A stretch of DNA of 64,000 bases, taken from the NCBI RefSeq assembly GCF_008014675.1, contig NZ_VOXD01000009.1, positions 1 through 64,000 of the forward strand. Direction: 5' to 3'. The position numbers and the translations under genes are program-made. This document shows, piece by piece, positions 51,692 through 60,373 of the stretch. The DNA comes from Neolewinella aurantiaca. Its GTDB lineage: Bacteria > Bacteroidota > Bacteroidia > Chitinophagales > Saprospiraceae. The notes beneath the pieces were generated by a model, which ran no database searches, was not told where the DNA came from, and saw nothing but the letters and a program-made list of their open reading frames with translations. Numbering within the stretch: position 1 is the first letter of the stretch; each line of letters opens with the position of its first letter.

Positions 51692-52411
51692 TTAACGAAA
51701 GGCGGATAGATCGGTGTCTCCCCACTTTCCTTTGACCTCCAGAACTTTGAAACGGGTAAACATCTCTTCTTTGTACCAGCCGCGCTCTCGCGTGAGTTTG
51801 ACCACCTCGGCGTGGTGCTTGCTTTTGTAGGCAAAATCGCGCATGGCTTTGCCGCTGGTCCACAGGCTGAAGGTAGCCTGCATGAAGACCGGGTACTCCC
51901 CCACCCCGATGCTCAGTTTGCGTTCGGGGTGCTCGTAGACCGAGGCACTGGTTTGGGGAACGTAGCGCCAGAAATCTGCCAGTTTTCGGGCGCGGATGGT
52001 CGCGCGGGTGATCACCGCTACGGGCGCAGCCGAGTCGTGCTTATCCGGTTGGGGGACGAAAGGTTTCTGCCCGCCCCACTCCCCGTGGGTCATGGTGGCT
52101 TCGAGGTAAAAGGTTGCCGATTCGTGCAGTTGTTTTTCGTTGCCGCGCCACCACGGGTGCGCAGCAAAAAAACGGTCTGCTGCCGCCCGGTCCTGCCAGT
52201 GCCCCATGAAAGCATAAACTCCGAAATTAGGCTTGAGCCCGAAGCCGTTATCCGCTCCACTGCCCATCAGCCGGCCAAACAGTAAGCCTTCGGTGCCGGC
52301 CAGCGGGCTCGGGAAGGGGAAGCCCGGCATCAGGCCCATTTGCGTAAAGATCCATGCTTTGGCACGGACGCTTCGGTAACGGAGTAGTGTGACGGTGGTT
52401 ATTTGCGACAT
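51692..52411 (-). CDS. CrtA-like (spheroidene monooxygenase superfamily) protein
   Basis: 239 residues from the ATG at 52411 (MSQITTVTLLRYRSVRAKAW); the frame is open to 52534 through a dispersed repeat and is rejected. The arrangement YRSVRAKAWIFTQMG, GLKPNFGVYAFMGHW and the terminal YKSKHHAEVVKLTRERGWYKEEMFTRF is that of CrtA and its relatives, which carry heme and oxidise carotenoids in phototrophs. No other carotenoid gene is close, so the substrate here is open; the fold family is the firm part of the call. Confidence 0.75.
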   Translation of the reverse strand: MSQITTVTLLRYRSVRAKAWIFTQMGLMPGFPFPSPLAGTEGLLFGRLMGSGADNGFGLKPNFGVYAFMGHWQDRAAADRFFAAHPWWRGNEKQLHESATFYLEATMTHGEWGGQKPFVPQPDKHDSAAPVAVITRATIRARKLADFWRYVPQTSASVYEHPERKLSIGVGEYPVFMQATFSLWTSGKAMRDFAYKSKHHAEVVKLTRERGWYKEEMFTRFKVLEVKGKWGDTDLSAFR

Positions 52412-52465
52412 ACACCATGGTCTAACGCAATTCAAAAGATCAGGTTGCACAAACAGGTGGTTCCG

Positions 52466-52483
52466 GGCGCGGCCGCAGGTGCA
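52466..52483 (-). repeat. Dispersed TGCACCTGCG repeat, copy 21
   Basis: Minus strand TGCACCTGCGGCCGCGCC followed by CGGAACC, intergenic. Inverted pair with copy 22, 162 bp end to end. Confidence 0.9.
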
Positions 52484-52570
52484 AAGTCCGGATATTGAGG
52501 AGCAGGGGAACCGAATGCCCGTGCTCTCCGGCATCCTGATTTATAGGCGGGAGTTTCTATCTTGCGCCCC

Positions 52571-54268
52571 ATGCGAGCCAATTTACTCTGCTTCCTTATC
52601 CTGTTGCTTTGCACCTGCGTCCCCGCCCAGATGGACGCACAGAGCACCTCAGAACTCATTGAAGCCCTCGACGACGCCGACACCGATGCCGAGCGCTACG
52701 GGATCCTGTATGACCTGACCGGGCAGCTTCTGGAATCCGGGCGCAAGGAAGATAAAGCCCTGGCAGTCACCTTCAGTAAGCAACTTTACACTACCGCCAA
52801 GCGCCTGCCGGACACGAAACTGGTCGGGCCGGCAGCCTACACCCTGGCGCTGGCGTACCGCAACCAGCGCGACGACCGCAATACCGATAAGTTCATGGCC
52901 GAGGCCGTTACCGCCGGCATGAAAGCCGGCCAGCCCGACCTCATCATGATGGCGGTTGCCGAACGCAACCGCCTGGCCACTAAGGCCCGCAATTACCGCG
53001 AAGCAGCGGCCATAAGCCAGCGCGCACTCGATTATTTCACCAAAAACGGGGACGACCGCAGCCTCTCGGCCCTGCGCGCCCAACTACAGCGCGAACAAGC
53101 CGCATTGCAACGCAGACGGCGAGAAATAGAAAACGAAACCCGCCAGCTTGCCGGCGAAATCGATCGGCTGCAAAGCGAGAAAAACCAGCTCAGCGGCTCC
53201 AATCAGGAGCTGAAAGGGACCAACCAAAAGCTCAAAAAGGAGAACCTTACCAGAGCGGAACAACTCGCCCAACGAGCACAGGAACTGGAAGAAAGCAACC
53301 GGGAACTCGCCCAGACCCAGGAAGAAAAAGCCGTAGTGGAAGCCCGCGTTGCCGAAAGCAAAAAAGAGATAAGCGCCCTGAGCCGCGAAGCACTCGAGCA
53401 AAGAATGCTTGCTACCGAAACCCGTGAACAACTCGTAGAAGCAGAACTTATACGCCAGGAAGCAGAAATGAAGGCCGAGCGCCAATCCACCCAGCTCTAT
53501 ATGGCCCTGGGGGCCGGGGCTGCGCTTCTTCTTCTGGTCCTTACGGTCCTGTCGCGCCTGAGGGTAAAAAAGCGCAGCGCCGAAAAACTGAAAGCGGCCA
53601 ACAACGATCTCGATGCCGCCCGGCAACAGTCCGACGATCTGCTCAAAAACATCCTCCCCGTCGAAATCGCCGAGGAACTGAAAGCGACGGGCAAAGCCCG
53701 TGCCCGGCGTTTCCCCGACGCAACGGTGCTGTTTTGCGACTTCGTGAACTTCACCAAAACGGCAGAGCGCCTGGGCGCAGAAGCGCTCGTGCAGGAGCTC
53801 GACGTTTGCTTCAAGGCTTTCGACAAAATAATGGACAACTATCCCGGCGTCGAGAAGATTAAAACCATCGGCGATGCCTACATGGCAGCTTCGGGCCTTT
53901 CGTCCCGGAAGACGCTCCCGAACGACATCATCCGGGCAGCGCTCGACATGCAGAAATTCCTCAACGACGAGGGTAAGAAGCGGGCTGAGCTCGGGCTTCC
54001 GTTCTTCAGTGGTCGGATTGGCCTGCACACCGGCCCGGTTGTGGCCGGCGTGGTGGGTGCCCGTAAGTTCGCCTACGACATCTGGGGAGACACCGTCAAC
54101 GTAGCCAGCCGGATTGAAGGTAAAAGCGAGCCCGGCCGGGTCAATATTTCAGAATCTACTTACGACCGGATCAAGTACAAGTTCCGCTGTACCTACCGGG
54201 GCAAGGTAGAGGCCAAAAACAAAGGTCTCATTGAGATGTACTTTGTTGAAGAAGAGTTTAGTTCGTAG
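52571..54268 (+). CDS. Membrane-bound class III adenylate cyclase with periplasmic helical/coiled-coil domain
   Basis: 565 residues from the ATG at 52571 (MRANLLCFLILLLCTCVPAQ), an export signal. Residues 25-170 are helical TPR-like; 173-306 a long coiled coil; 309-332 a transmembrane helix (LYMALGAGAALLLLVLTVLS); 365-560 the cytoplasmic cyclase domain. Catalytic features: metal aspartate in LFCDFVNFTKTAE, second metal aspartate in IGDAYMA, adenine-selecting lysine in EKIKTIGD and aspartate in FAYDIWGD, and transition-state NVASR. It should make cAMP from ATP in response to a periplasmic or membrane signal. The signal peptide contains a dispersed repeat copy. Confidence 0.92.
   Translation: MRANLLCFLILLLCTCVPAQMDAQSTSELIEALDDADTDAERYGILYDLTGQLLESGRKEDKALAVTFSKQLYTTAKRLPDTKLVGPAAYTLALAYRNQRDDRNTDKFMAEAVTAGMKAGQPDLIMMAVAERNRLATKARNYREAAAISQRALDYFTKNGDDRSLSALRAQLQREQAALQRRRREIENETRQLAGEIDRLQSEKNQLSGSNQELKGTNQKLKKENLTRAEQLAQRAQELEESNRELAQTQEEKAVVEARVAESKKEISALSREALEQRMLATETREQLVEAELIRQEAEMKAERQSTQLYMALGAGAALLLLVLTVLSRLRVKKRSAEKLKAANNDLDAARQQSDDLLKNILPVEIAEELKATGKARARRFPDATVLFCDFVNFTKTAERLGAEALVQELDVCFKAFDKIMDNYPGVEKIKTIGDAYMAASGLSSRKTLPNDIIRAALDMQKFLNDEGKKRAELGLPFFSGRIGLHTGPVVAGVVGARKFAYDIWGDTVNVASRIEGKSEPGRVNISESTYDRIKYKFRCTYRGKVEAKNKGLIEMYFVEEEFSS
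52610..52627 (+). repeat. Dispersed TGCACCTGCG repeat, copy 22 (inside a signal peptide)
   Basis: TGCACCTGCGTCCCCGCC, read as TGC ACC TGC GTC CCC GCC (CTCVPA). Confidence 0.9.
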
Positions 54269-54527
54269 TGGGCAGAGTGAGTAATACGACCGCATACTAC
54301 AAGCACTGAAGGCGTTACAGGTAATGAAACTGACAGAGCTGACATTACAAGAAAGTGTACCTGTTTTTTTGCCTTTTCAGACAATGAAACTGAACGAACG
54401 GAGCGAACATTCACACTATAACGCACGGCAGCACTACCCAATACATTCTACCCACTACCCAATAAATGCCCCTTCCCAACGTTTTTTTCCGTTATTTTAC
54501 CGCCCACAGTAAAAGTTATCCAAGTCC
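54269..54527. repeat. Gap with an ACTACCCAC-type repeat (copy B)
   Basis: 259 bp between the cyclase and hydrolase genes. GGCAGCACTACCCAATACAT and then CTACCCACTACCCAAT (54427-54463) match the repeats at 26.2 kb and 55.35 kb. Two AATGAAACTGA words lie at about 54323 and 54384. Confidence 0.65.
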
Positions 54528-55307
54528 ATGGCATTACAGATGAAGCAAGAAGGCAAGTTCGAATACCTGGAAACAGGCGGACCGGGCGAACCCATCCTCC
54601 TGTTGCACGGTTTGTTCGGCGGCCTGAGTAATTTTGAGGACCAGATCAGTTTTTTCCGCGATCGCTACAATGTGATCCTGCCCACCCTTCCCATCATGAC
54701 CTTGCCGCTGCGCAAGGTTTCCCTTGCGGGTTTGGTTGATCACCTCGAAGACTTCGTGAAGCATAAGAGCCTCGCCCCGGTACACATCGTCGGCAACAGC
54801 CTCGGTGGGCACGTTGCCATCCTTTATGCTCTGGCCCACCCCGATCGCATCGCTACAATTACCCTCTCCGGCAGCAGTGGCCTTTTTGAAAGTGCAATGG
54901 GCAATACCCTGCCGCCACGGAAGAACTACGAGTTCATCAAAAAGAAGACCGAATCGACCTTCTACGACCCCGCAGTTTCCACTAAAGAGCTGGTGGACGA
55001 GGTCTTCGCCACCGTCAACGATCGGAACAAAGGCCTGCGGATCATCATGACCGCCAAGTCGGCCGTACGCCACAACCTCGGGCACAAGCTCGACGGCATC
55101 AAGGCTCCTACTCTGCTCATCTGGGGCAACCAGGACACCATCACGCCTCCCTTCGTCGGCGAGCAGTTCAACGAGCTCATCTCCGACTCCGAGCTGCACT
55201 TCATCGACAAGTGCGCCCATGCGCCAATGATGGAGCGGCCCGAAGAGTTCAATACTCTGATGGACAGCTTCCTGACCAGGGTAGCGGAGCGGGAAGTTGT
55301 TGTCTAG
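54528..55307 (+). CDS. Alpha/beta hydrolase
   Basis: 259 residues, cytoplasmic. LLLHGLFGGLSNFEDQ (oxyanion region), GNSLGGHVAI (nucleophile serine near residue 92), WGNQDTITP (aspartate) and DKCAHAPMMERP (histidine) give a complete triad. A cap of helices lies between about residues 120 and 190. The family covers esterases, C-C hydrolases and others, so no substrate is named. Codons and start (MALQMKQEGKFEYLETGG) look normal. Confidence 0.92.
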   Translation: MALQMKQEGKFEYLETGGPGEPILLLHGLFGGLSNFEDQISFFRDRYNVILPTLPIMTLPLRKVSLAGLVDHLEDFVKHKSLAPVHIVGNSLGGHVAILYALAHPDRIATITLSGSSGLFESAMGNTLPPRKNYEFIKKKTESTFYDPAVSTKELVDEVFATVNDRNKGLRIIMTAKSAVRHNLGHKLDGIKAPTLLIWGNQDTITPPFVGEQFNELISDSELHFIDKCAHAPMMERPEEFNTLMDSFLTRVAEREVVV

Positions 55308-55316
55308 GAGAGAGTG

Positions 55317-55396
55317 TAGTTAGTAGTGGGTAGTGCTTCCGCGAGGGATAAAGTGCGGCAGCACTACCCACCACGTTCTACCCACTACCTACTACT
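55317..55396. repeat. ACTACCCAC-type repeat as an inverted pair (copy C), acting as hairpin
   Basis: GTGGGTAGTGCT (55326-55337) pairs with AGCACTACCCAC (55360-55371), and TAGTTAGTA/TACCTACTA extend outward. It lies between convergent hydrolase and Omp85-like genes and may terminate both. Confidence 0.75.
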
Positions 55397-56690
55397 AAAA
55401 ATACTGCCCAAAACCAGCCACAAAACCTCGTTCCCGGGAGTGGCGCACATCCACCCCGTAATCAAGGCGGAGCACGGCGTTGTAAGCCTTCAGGCTGATA
55501 AAGCGAAGACCGCCGCCTACGAAATGGCGGAAGTTGCGTTCGTCCCAGATGTCGGAGATTTCGCCGCCGGGGTTGCGCCAGCTGCCCAGGTCGGAGAAGC
55601 CGACGGCCTGCAGGGCGAAGCGATCTTTCTGGTCTTTCAGAGCAGTGAGGCGGTACTCCAGATTGAGGATGAGCTGGGCGGTTCCGCGGTCGATCCGGTT
55701 GCCGGAGCCACGGATGTTTACCTGGCTATCCAGGACGAAAGGGGCGAAAGGGCTGTTGTTGTTGGTAGACACCCCGGCGCGCAGCCTCACGGCCAGGTTC
55801 GTCGCTTTGCCAACCATGCGGTAATACCGGAAATCGTGCCAGGCGATGAGGAAGTTGTCGTCGGTTCCGTTAAAGGTACGGACGGCCTGAAAGACGGTTT
55901 CGTTGGCGGTACCCGCCAGTCGTTCCCAGTGATAATCGAGTTTTCGGCGGCCATGACTCAGCTTCAGGAGGCCTTTGTTGAGTTTTAGCTCCCGGGGACC
56001 GGGAGAACCGGGTTCAGCCTCTGTTTTTCGGTAATCTTCGTAGAAATTGCTGAGCCCGAAGCGGAAGACGTGGCGGTTCGGGGTAGTGTAACTGATCCCC
56101 GCCCCAAAATTCAGGTTAGAGTAGATGTAACGGACAGTCTCGGGGAAATACAACGGCTCGATGGCGGCGTAACGACGACTCTCAAGCTGATAGCCCCAAC
56201 GGGATCCGTTGAGGTTCGGATTCGTAAAACTGAGGTAGTAATTGTGCTGGCCGTCGATGTTTTGGTAGAACGCCGTGATGCTTTGGCCACGGCCACGAAA
56301 GTGCGAATCGGTAAAGCCGAGCAGGTAGTAAAAATTCCCCTTCACGCCGCCAAGGTCGAGCAGCGGAAACAGGGTCCGGGCTTCTTCGATGTCCCATTCT
56401 ACAGATAGGTTTTCGCGGGAAGAATCGATGGTAAAGCTCGCCCGGGTGATGGCGGGCAGATTGATCAGATCTTGCCGAAGACCGGTCAGGGCATCCGTCA
56501 GTTGCTGGCCCGGCGGCAGGTGCAAGGCAAGGTTTTCGGGCGAGGTACCGGCTTGCAATACTTTGCTCTTCGCATCCAAATACTGCACCTGCGTGCGCGC
56601 CAGACCCGTGAAGTACTGGGGTATTTGTGCGTACAGAGTGATCGGCAACAATAAGTTTAAAAACAACAGGCAGCGAAAGGAAAACATCAA
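55395..56690 (-). CDS. Omp85/BamA-like outer-membrane barrel with a short N-terminal region
   Basis: 431 residues. Signal peptide MMFSFRCLLFLNLLLPITLY(AQ). Residues about 30-110 could hold only one POTRA-like unit (ALTGLRQDLINLPAITRASF). The rest is a barrel with DLGGVKGNFYYLLGFTDSHF, GYQLESRRYAAIEPLYFP, and VNIRGSGNRIDRGTAQLILNLEYR, the last resembling the VRGY-type lid strand of Omp85 proteins. It ends in GQYF with the aromatic terminus. It is too short to be the main BamA. Two dispersed repeat copies lie inside the region after the signal peptide. Confidence 0.72.
   Translation of the reverse strand: MMFSFRCLLFLNLLLPITLYAQIPQYFTGLARTQVQYLDAKSKVLQAGTSPENLALHLPPGQQLTDALTGLRQDLINLPAITRASFTIDSSRENLSVEWDIEEARTLFPLLDLGGVKGNFYYLLGFTDSHFRGRGQSITAFYQNIDGQHNYYLSFTNPNLNGSRWGYQLESRRYAAIEPLYFPETVRYIYSNLNFGAGISYTTPNRHVFRFGLSNFYEDYRKTEAEPGSPGPRELKLNKGLLKLSHGRRKLDYHWERLAGTANETVFQAVRTFNGTDDNFLIAWHDFRYYRMVGKATNLAVRLRAGVSTNNNSPFAPFVLDSQVNIRGSGNRIDRGTAQLILNLEYRLTALKDQKDRFALQAVGFSDLGSWRNPGGEISDIWDERNFRHFVGGGLRFISLKAYNAVLRLDYGVDVRHSRERGFVAGFGQYF
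56507..56524 (-). repeat. Dispersed TGCACCTGCG repeat, copy 23 (degenerate, inside a gene)
   Basis: Minus strand TGCACCTGCCGCCGGGCC, two or three changes. Pairs with copy 24, 95 bp end to end. Confidence 0.55.
56584..56601 (+). repeat. Dispersed TGCACCTGCG repeat, copy 24 (inside a gene)
   Basis: TGCACCTGCGTGCGCGCC. In the Omp85-like gene it encodes part of LARTQVQ. Confidence 0.88.
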
Positions 56691-56844
56691 GAATAGTTAG
56701 TGCTGCAAGGTACGGCTTAAACCGGGCTCTGGATCTCCAGACAAGGCTGATGTTGCCATCCAACCTCAAATAAGCGTTTAAACACGATACGGGGACCAGC
56801 CCCTCACCTTCAACAGGCCGACTGTCTTTGCGTCTCGCGGTCCG

Positions 56845-58503
56845 CTACAGGTTCACCCGAATCCCCAGGTTTACGGTCCCGGCGTTACCATCTACTGAAT
56901 TCAGAAATTCAGTTTCGAAAGCCACCGCCAGCAATTCCACCTCAAAATTTGGAGTAAACTGGTACTTGGCTCCCACACCAAGCTGGTAGAAATAGTCGTA
57001 ATCTTCCTGCCAGTACGGAGCATAGCTGGCCAATCCGTAAAGCGTCGCTTTGGGCGTTGGGAAGTAACTCAGAATCCCCGTCAGCGGGGTGGAGAAGCGG
57101 TTGGCGTCGGTGTCTTCACTTCCGATATCCTCGAGGGTGAAATCCACTTCTGCAAACAGACTGAAGTTACTGCCAATCGGGAAGTCGTTGAATACCTGCG
57201 TAAACCACGTTGGTTTGTTCCAGTCGGTGAAGCGTCCTCCCTCGTTTCCTTCCAGATCGTCGGCCAGGGGAATCCAGAGTGCTGACTGGATCGAGAAATT
57301 CGGCAGGTTGTTGAACGGAGCGATACGCACCTTGGGGCCAAAGCCAGAGATGGCCGTCCGGCTGAAGGTTCCACCATCACTCAGCACCGCAAAGTTAGAA
57401 ACGGCCCCGGCTTCATCGTACCGGACGCGCCGGTAACGGAGGTCGATCCCCGCATTGAAGCGGTTCGTCACACCATATAGTGCACTCAAACTGGCGGTAA
57501 AGAAAGAAGACCGCTCACCGGCGGCCTCCTGACTGTAAAGGTTATTGAATAATTTGATCTCTGCACTTCCCTTCCTGATGGTGGACGAGACAACGTAACG
57601 GGCGGAGTTGTTCCCTCCTCCGGGAGGGCTGGAGAGGGAGTTCTGTAGTGGCTGTTCCAGTCCCATTCTCTCCTCCATGTCCATTTCACCGCGCCCTTCG
57701 GTGCCTTCGGCAAGTGCTTCTTTTTCCATCGCGTCGATGGCCTCCATCTTTTCTTTCTTCTCCGCTGCGGCCCGGCCCGAGGTCTTGTTCAGGGTCCAGT
57801 CGTACTCGTAGTAGCTTACTTTCGCGTTGGCTGGCACTGCTTCATCGCGGTACTTGTTGATGAAGGCGATTACGGCTGCTTTATTACCGCCGAAATCACT
57901 GGCGTACCATTCGAATATTTTGGACAACGCGGCTTTGTCTCCGTTCACCCGCAGGAAAGAAGGATTATTGAGGGCCAGTTGAGTTTGTTTAGTGAGCTGG
58001 GCTTCCAGTCGGTCCGGAGTATATGCGAAGTTGGTGATCGGGGGGCAGCCAAGCGCCCCGCAGACGAGTACAAAGTGAAGGCGGGCGTCTTTGAATTCTT
58101 TCAGCAAGAGGTCTTTCTCTAACTGGTTCAGGGTCACCTTGCGGCCGCCAACCGTCTGCTTCTTAGCATCGAAGAAGCCATTTACGTCGAGCACCGACGC
58201 CAGAGGGTAGTTCTCCAGGACCTGATTGATCACCAGCAGATTGTAAGCATTAATAAGGAAGGCTTTTTTAGCATTCCCCTTCAAAGAAGCCAGGTCAGTC
58301 TGGGCAATTTTGCTGATCAAAGGCTTCAGGTCATCAGATGCTTTGATACCGGTATAATCGATACGCCCCTGCTTCACGTAGCGCTTAAGTAAGGCATCGG
58401 TATCGGCAATAAAATCGCCCTGCAGGCGCTCGGGGCTGCCCGCCACAAGCATCGTACCGAACATGAAGAACATCAGGATTGAAGTTAGAAAGGATTTAAA
58501 CAT
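56845..58503 (-). CDS. DUF547 domain fused to a C-terminal outer-membrane-type beta-barrel
   Basis: 552 residues from the ATG at 58503 (MFKSFLTSILMFFMFGTMLV), a signal peptide. Residues about 25-235 are DUF547: VKQGRIDYTGIK, KKAFLINAYNLLVI, HFVLVCGALGCPPITNFAY and YEYDWTLN. A charged linker follows (EKKEKMEAIDAMEKEAL, GEMDMEERMG). Residues about 290-552 are amphipathic strands (GIDLRYRRVRYDEAG, SALYGVTNRFNAG, LGVGAKYQFTPNFEVELLAV) ending in LGIRVNL. DUF547 has a conserved Asn-Cys-His-like set suggestive of a peptidase or transglutaminase-type fold. The fusion resembles a periplasmic domain tethered to its own barrel. Confidence 0.82.
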   Translation of the reverse strand: MFKSFLTSILMFFMFGTMLVAGSPERLQGDFIADTDALLKRYVKQGRIDYTGIKASDDLKPLISKIAQTDLASLKGNAKKAFLINAYNLLVINQVLENYPLASVLDVNGFFDAKKQTVGGRKVTLNQLEKDLLLKEFKDARLHFVLVCGALGCPPITNFAYTPDRLEAQLTKQTQLALNNPSFLRVNGDKAALSKIFEWYASDFGGNKAAVIAFINKYRDEAVPANAKVSYYEYDWTLNKTSGRAAAEKKEKMEAIDAMEKEALAEGTEGRGEMDMEERMGLEQPLQNSLSSPPGGGNNSARYVVSSTIRKGSAEIKLFNNLYSQEAAGERSSFFTASLSALYGVTNRFNAGIDLRYRRVRYDEAGAVSNFAVLSDGGTFSRTAISGFGPKVRIAPFNNLPNFSIQSALWIPLADDLEGNEGGRFTDWNKPTWFTQVFNDFPIGSNFSLFAEVDFTLEDIGSEDTDANRFSTPLTGILSYFPTPKATLYGLASYAPYWQEDYDYFYQLGVGAKYQFTPNFEVELLAVAFETEFLNSVDGNAGTVNLGIRVNL

Positions 58504-58819
58504 GGTTGGATTAATTCTATAGTTCTGTCTTATTGACGCAGCAAAGTTGGGGGTTATCGGAATGGCAAACCTCACAAATTTATCCCGAAGGTTTATCAAT
58601 TTTACCTCTTCTCTCCCTTTAGACATCATTTCAGGACGATTCTGGTCGACCTCTGACATTTGGCACCGTAGGTGACGATAAAGGTCGTTTTTAACCTAAA
58701 CTTCAAACAGGCCCCTCATGCTTAACAATATGATTACGCCACGGTGAGATGAATTAAGAGTGGCTTGGCACGGGCTTAAAATACAGAGCGGACCTTTGGG
58801 GGGTAAAGCGTAACAGACG
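58504..58819. other. 316 bp gap between divergent DUF547-barrel and phoD genes
   Basis: AT-rich. I looked for a Pho box before phoD and found only weak candidates (TTTTAACCTAAACTTCAAA, near 58688). No ORF or RNA is supported. Confidence 0.45.
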
Positions 58820-60373
58820 ATGCGGTGGTATTTCTTTCCTATCCTTTTTGTAGTATTTGACGGATGTCCGTCGGTTCGCGCGCCCCACAGTATCAGCGTG
58901 TTGTCTTCCGGAGCTTTTATGCTTCCGCAAGACCTCCTCCCCGCAGCAGAGGTTGGTTCGGAGAACTTTCCTTACGGCATCGCCAGCGGCGACCCCCTTG
59001 CTGATGCCGTCATCATCTGGAGTATGCTGGATACAGCGGCCGCGGCAAAAGACAGTCTCGTTGTCTGGCAAATGAGTAAAACGCCGGCCTTCAAGAAACC
59101 AACCAGCGGAAAACTGACCGCACGTACAGCCAACCGATTCAGCATTAAAGTAGACGTTACCGGCCTCGAACCGGATACCTATTATTATTACCGTTTCATG
59201 AATGCCGGCAGGTGGTCGGAAACAGGCCGGACACGAACCCTCCCCGCTAAATACGACGCGGGAGATGTAAAACTGGCCGTAGTGAGTTGCAACGCGCTGG
59301 AGTGGGGATACATGAATGCCTTTGGCCGGATTAGTGACCGGAACGATCTCAACGCCGTTGTTCACCTGGGAGACTACATCTACGAATACGCCAGCGGAGT
59401 TTACGGAGACACCACTCTCGGCCGCTTTCACGAACCCCGCCACGAGATCGTCACCGCCGACGATTACCACACACGGTACGCCCAGTACCGCCGAATGCCC
59501 CAGCTAAGGGCTGCTCATCAGCAACATCCTTTTATTTGTGTCTGGGATGACCACGAGGTAGCCAACGACAGCTACCTCAGCGGAGCCGAGAACCACAACC
59601 CCGAACAAGAAGGAGATTACCTGACCCGGATGACTTCCGCCAAACAGGTTTACTACAACTGGATGCCCATTCGTGAATCCGGCGACGGCGCCATTTACCG
59701 CCGTTTCCGCTTCGGGGAAATGGCCGAGTTACACATGCTGGACGAGCGGCTCGCCGGCCGCGATGCGCCCGCCACCAGCTTCGACGTCACCGAACTGGCC
59801 GACACCTCCCGCCGGATGCTGGGCGAAAAACAGTTCAACTGGTTGTGCGAAGGACTGGCTACCAGCGATGCCCGCTGGCAGTTGCTCGGTAATCAGGTTT
59901 TGTTTGCCCGCCTCGACCTGAGTAAGATTCTCCCCCAGTACGCCGTCAACCTCGATGCCTGGGATGGGTACGCGTACGAACAGCAACGGCTTCAGGACAG
60001 CCTGAAGGCCTACGGCAACCCCAACACCATTTTCCTGACCGGAGACACGCATTGCAGCTGGTACTTCGACATCGAGAAAGACGACGAGCACCTCGCTTAT
60101 GAACTCGCAACACCGAGCGTCAGCAGCGCAAATTACGATGAGCTCATCGGTGGGTGGGACACCCTCACCGTAGCACGTTACCGCCTGTACCGCGATAACG
60201 ACCACCTCAACTATACCAACATCAAAGACCACGGCTACCTGCTCTTAGACCTCAAGGCTGAGGGCACCACTGCCGAATTCCACTATAGTGAGAGCATACG
60301 CTATTCAACCGACAAGGAAAGGTCCGTGAAAACATTCAATCTACCATATGACTACCCTCGCTCCGCCCGCTAA
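58820..60373 (+). CDS. phoD: PhoD-type alkaline phosphatase/phosphodiesterase, exported
   Basis: 517 residues. A hydrophobic N-terminus (MRWYFFPILFVVFDGC) exports it; the cysteine could be a lipidation site but the lipobox is weak. Then the PhoD N-terminal beta domain (FPYGIASGDPLADAVIIWSM, GLEPDTYYYYRFM) and the metal-dependent phosphatase core: VVSCNAL, VVHLGDYIYEY, WDDHEVANDS and LTGDTHCSWYFD. Releases phosphate from phosphodiesters in the periplasm. It overlaps the next gene by 26 bp if that gene starts at 60348, so the pair is one transcript. Confidence 0.92.
   Translation: MRWYFFPILFVVFDGCPSVRAPHSISVLSSGAFMLPQDLLPAAEVGSENFPYGIASGDPLADAVIIWSMLDTAAAAKDSLVVWQMSKTPAFKKPTSGKLTARTANRFSIKVDVTGLEPDTYYYYRFMNAGRWSETGRTRTLPAKYDAGDVKLAVVSCNALEWGYMNAFGRISDRNDLNAVVHLGDYIYEYASGVYGDTTLGRFHEPRHEIVTADDYHTRYAQYRRMPQLRAAHQQHPFICVWDDHEVANDSYLSGAENHNPEQEGDYLTRMTSAKQVYYNWMPIRESGDGAIYRRFRFGEMAELHMLDERLAGRDAPATSFDVTELADTSRRMLGEKQFNWLCEGLATSDARWQLLGNQVLFARLDLSKILPQYAVNLDAWDGYAYEQQRLQDSLKAYGNPNTIFLTGDTHCSWYFDIEKDDEHLAYELATPSVSSANYDELIGGWDTLTVARYRLYRDNDHLNYTNIKDHGYLLLDLKAEGTTAEFHYSESIRYSTDKERSVKTFNLPYDYPRSAR

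Noticed and set aside
58660-58740. Pho box upstream of phoD
   Set aside because: Only a loose AT-rich match; no pair of conserved direct repeats.
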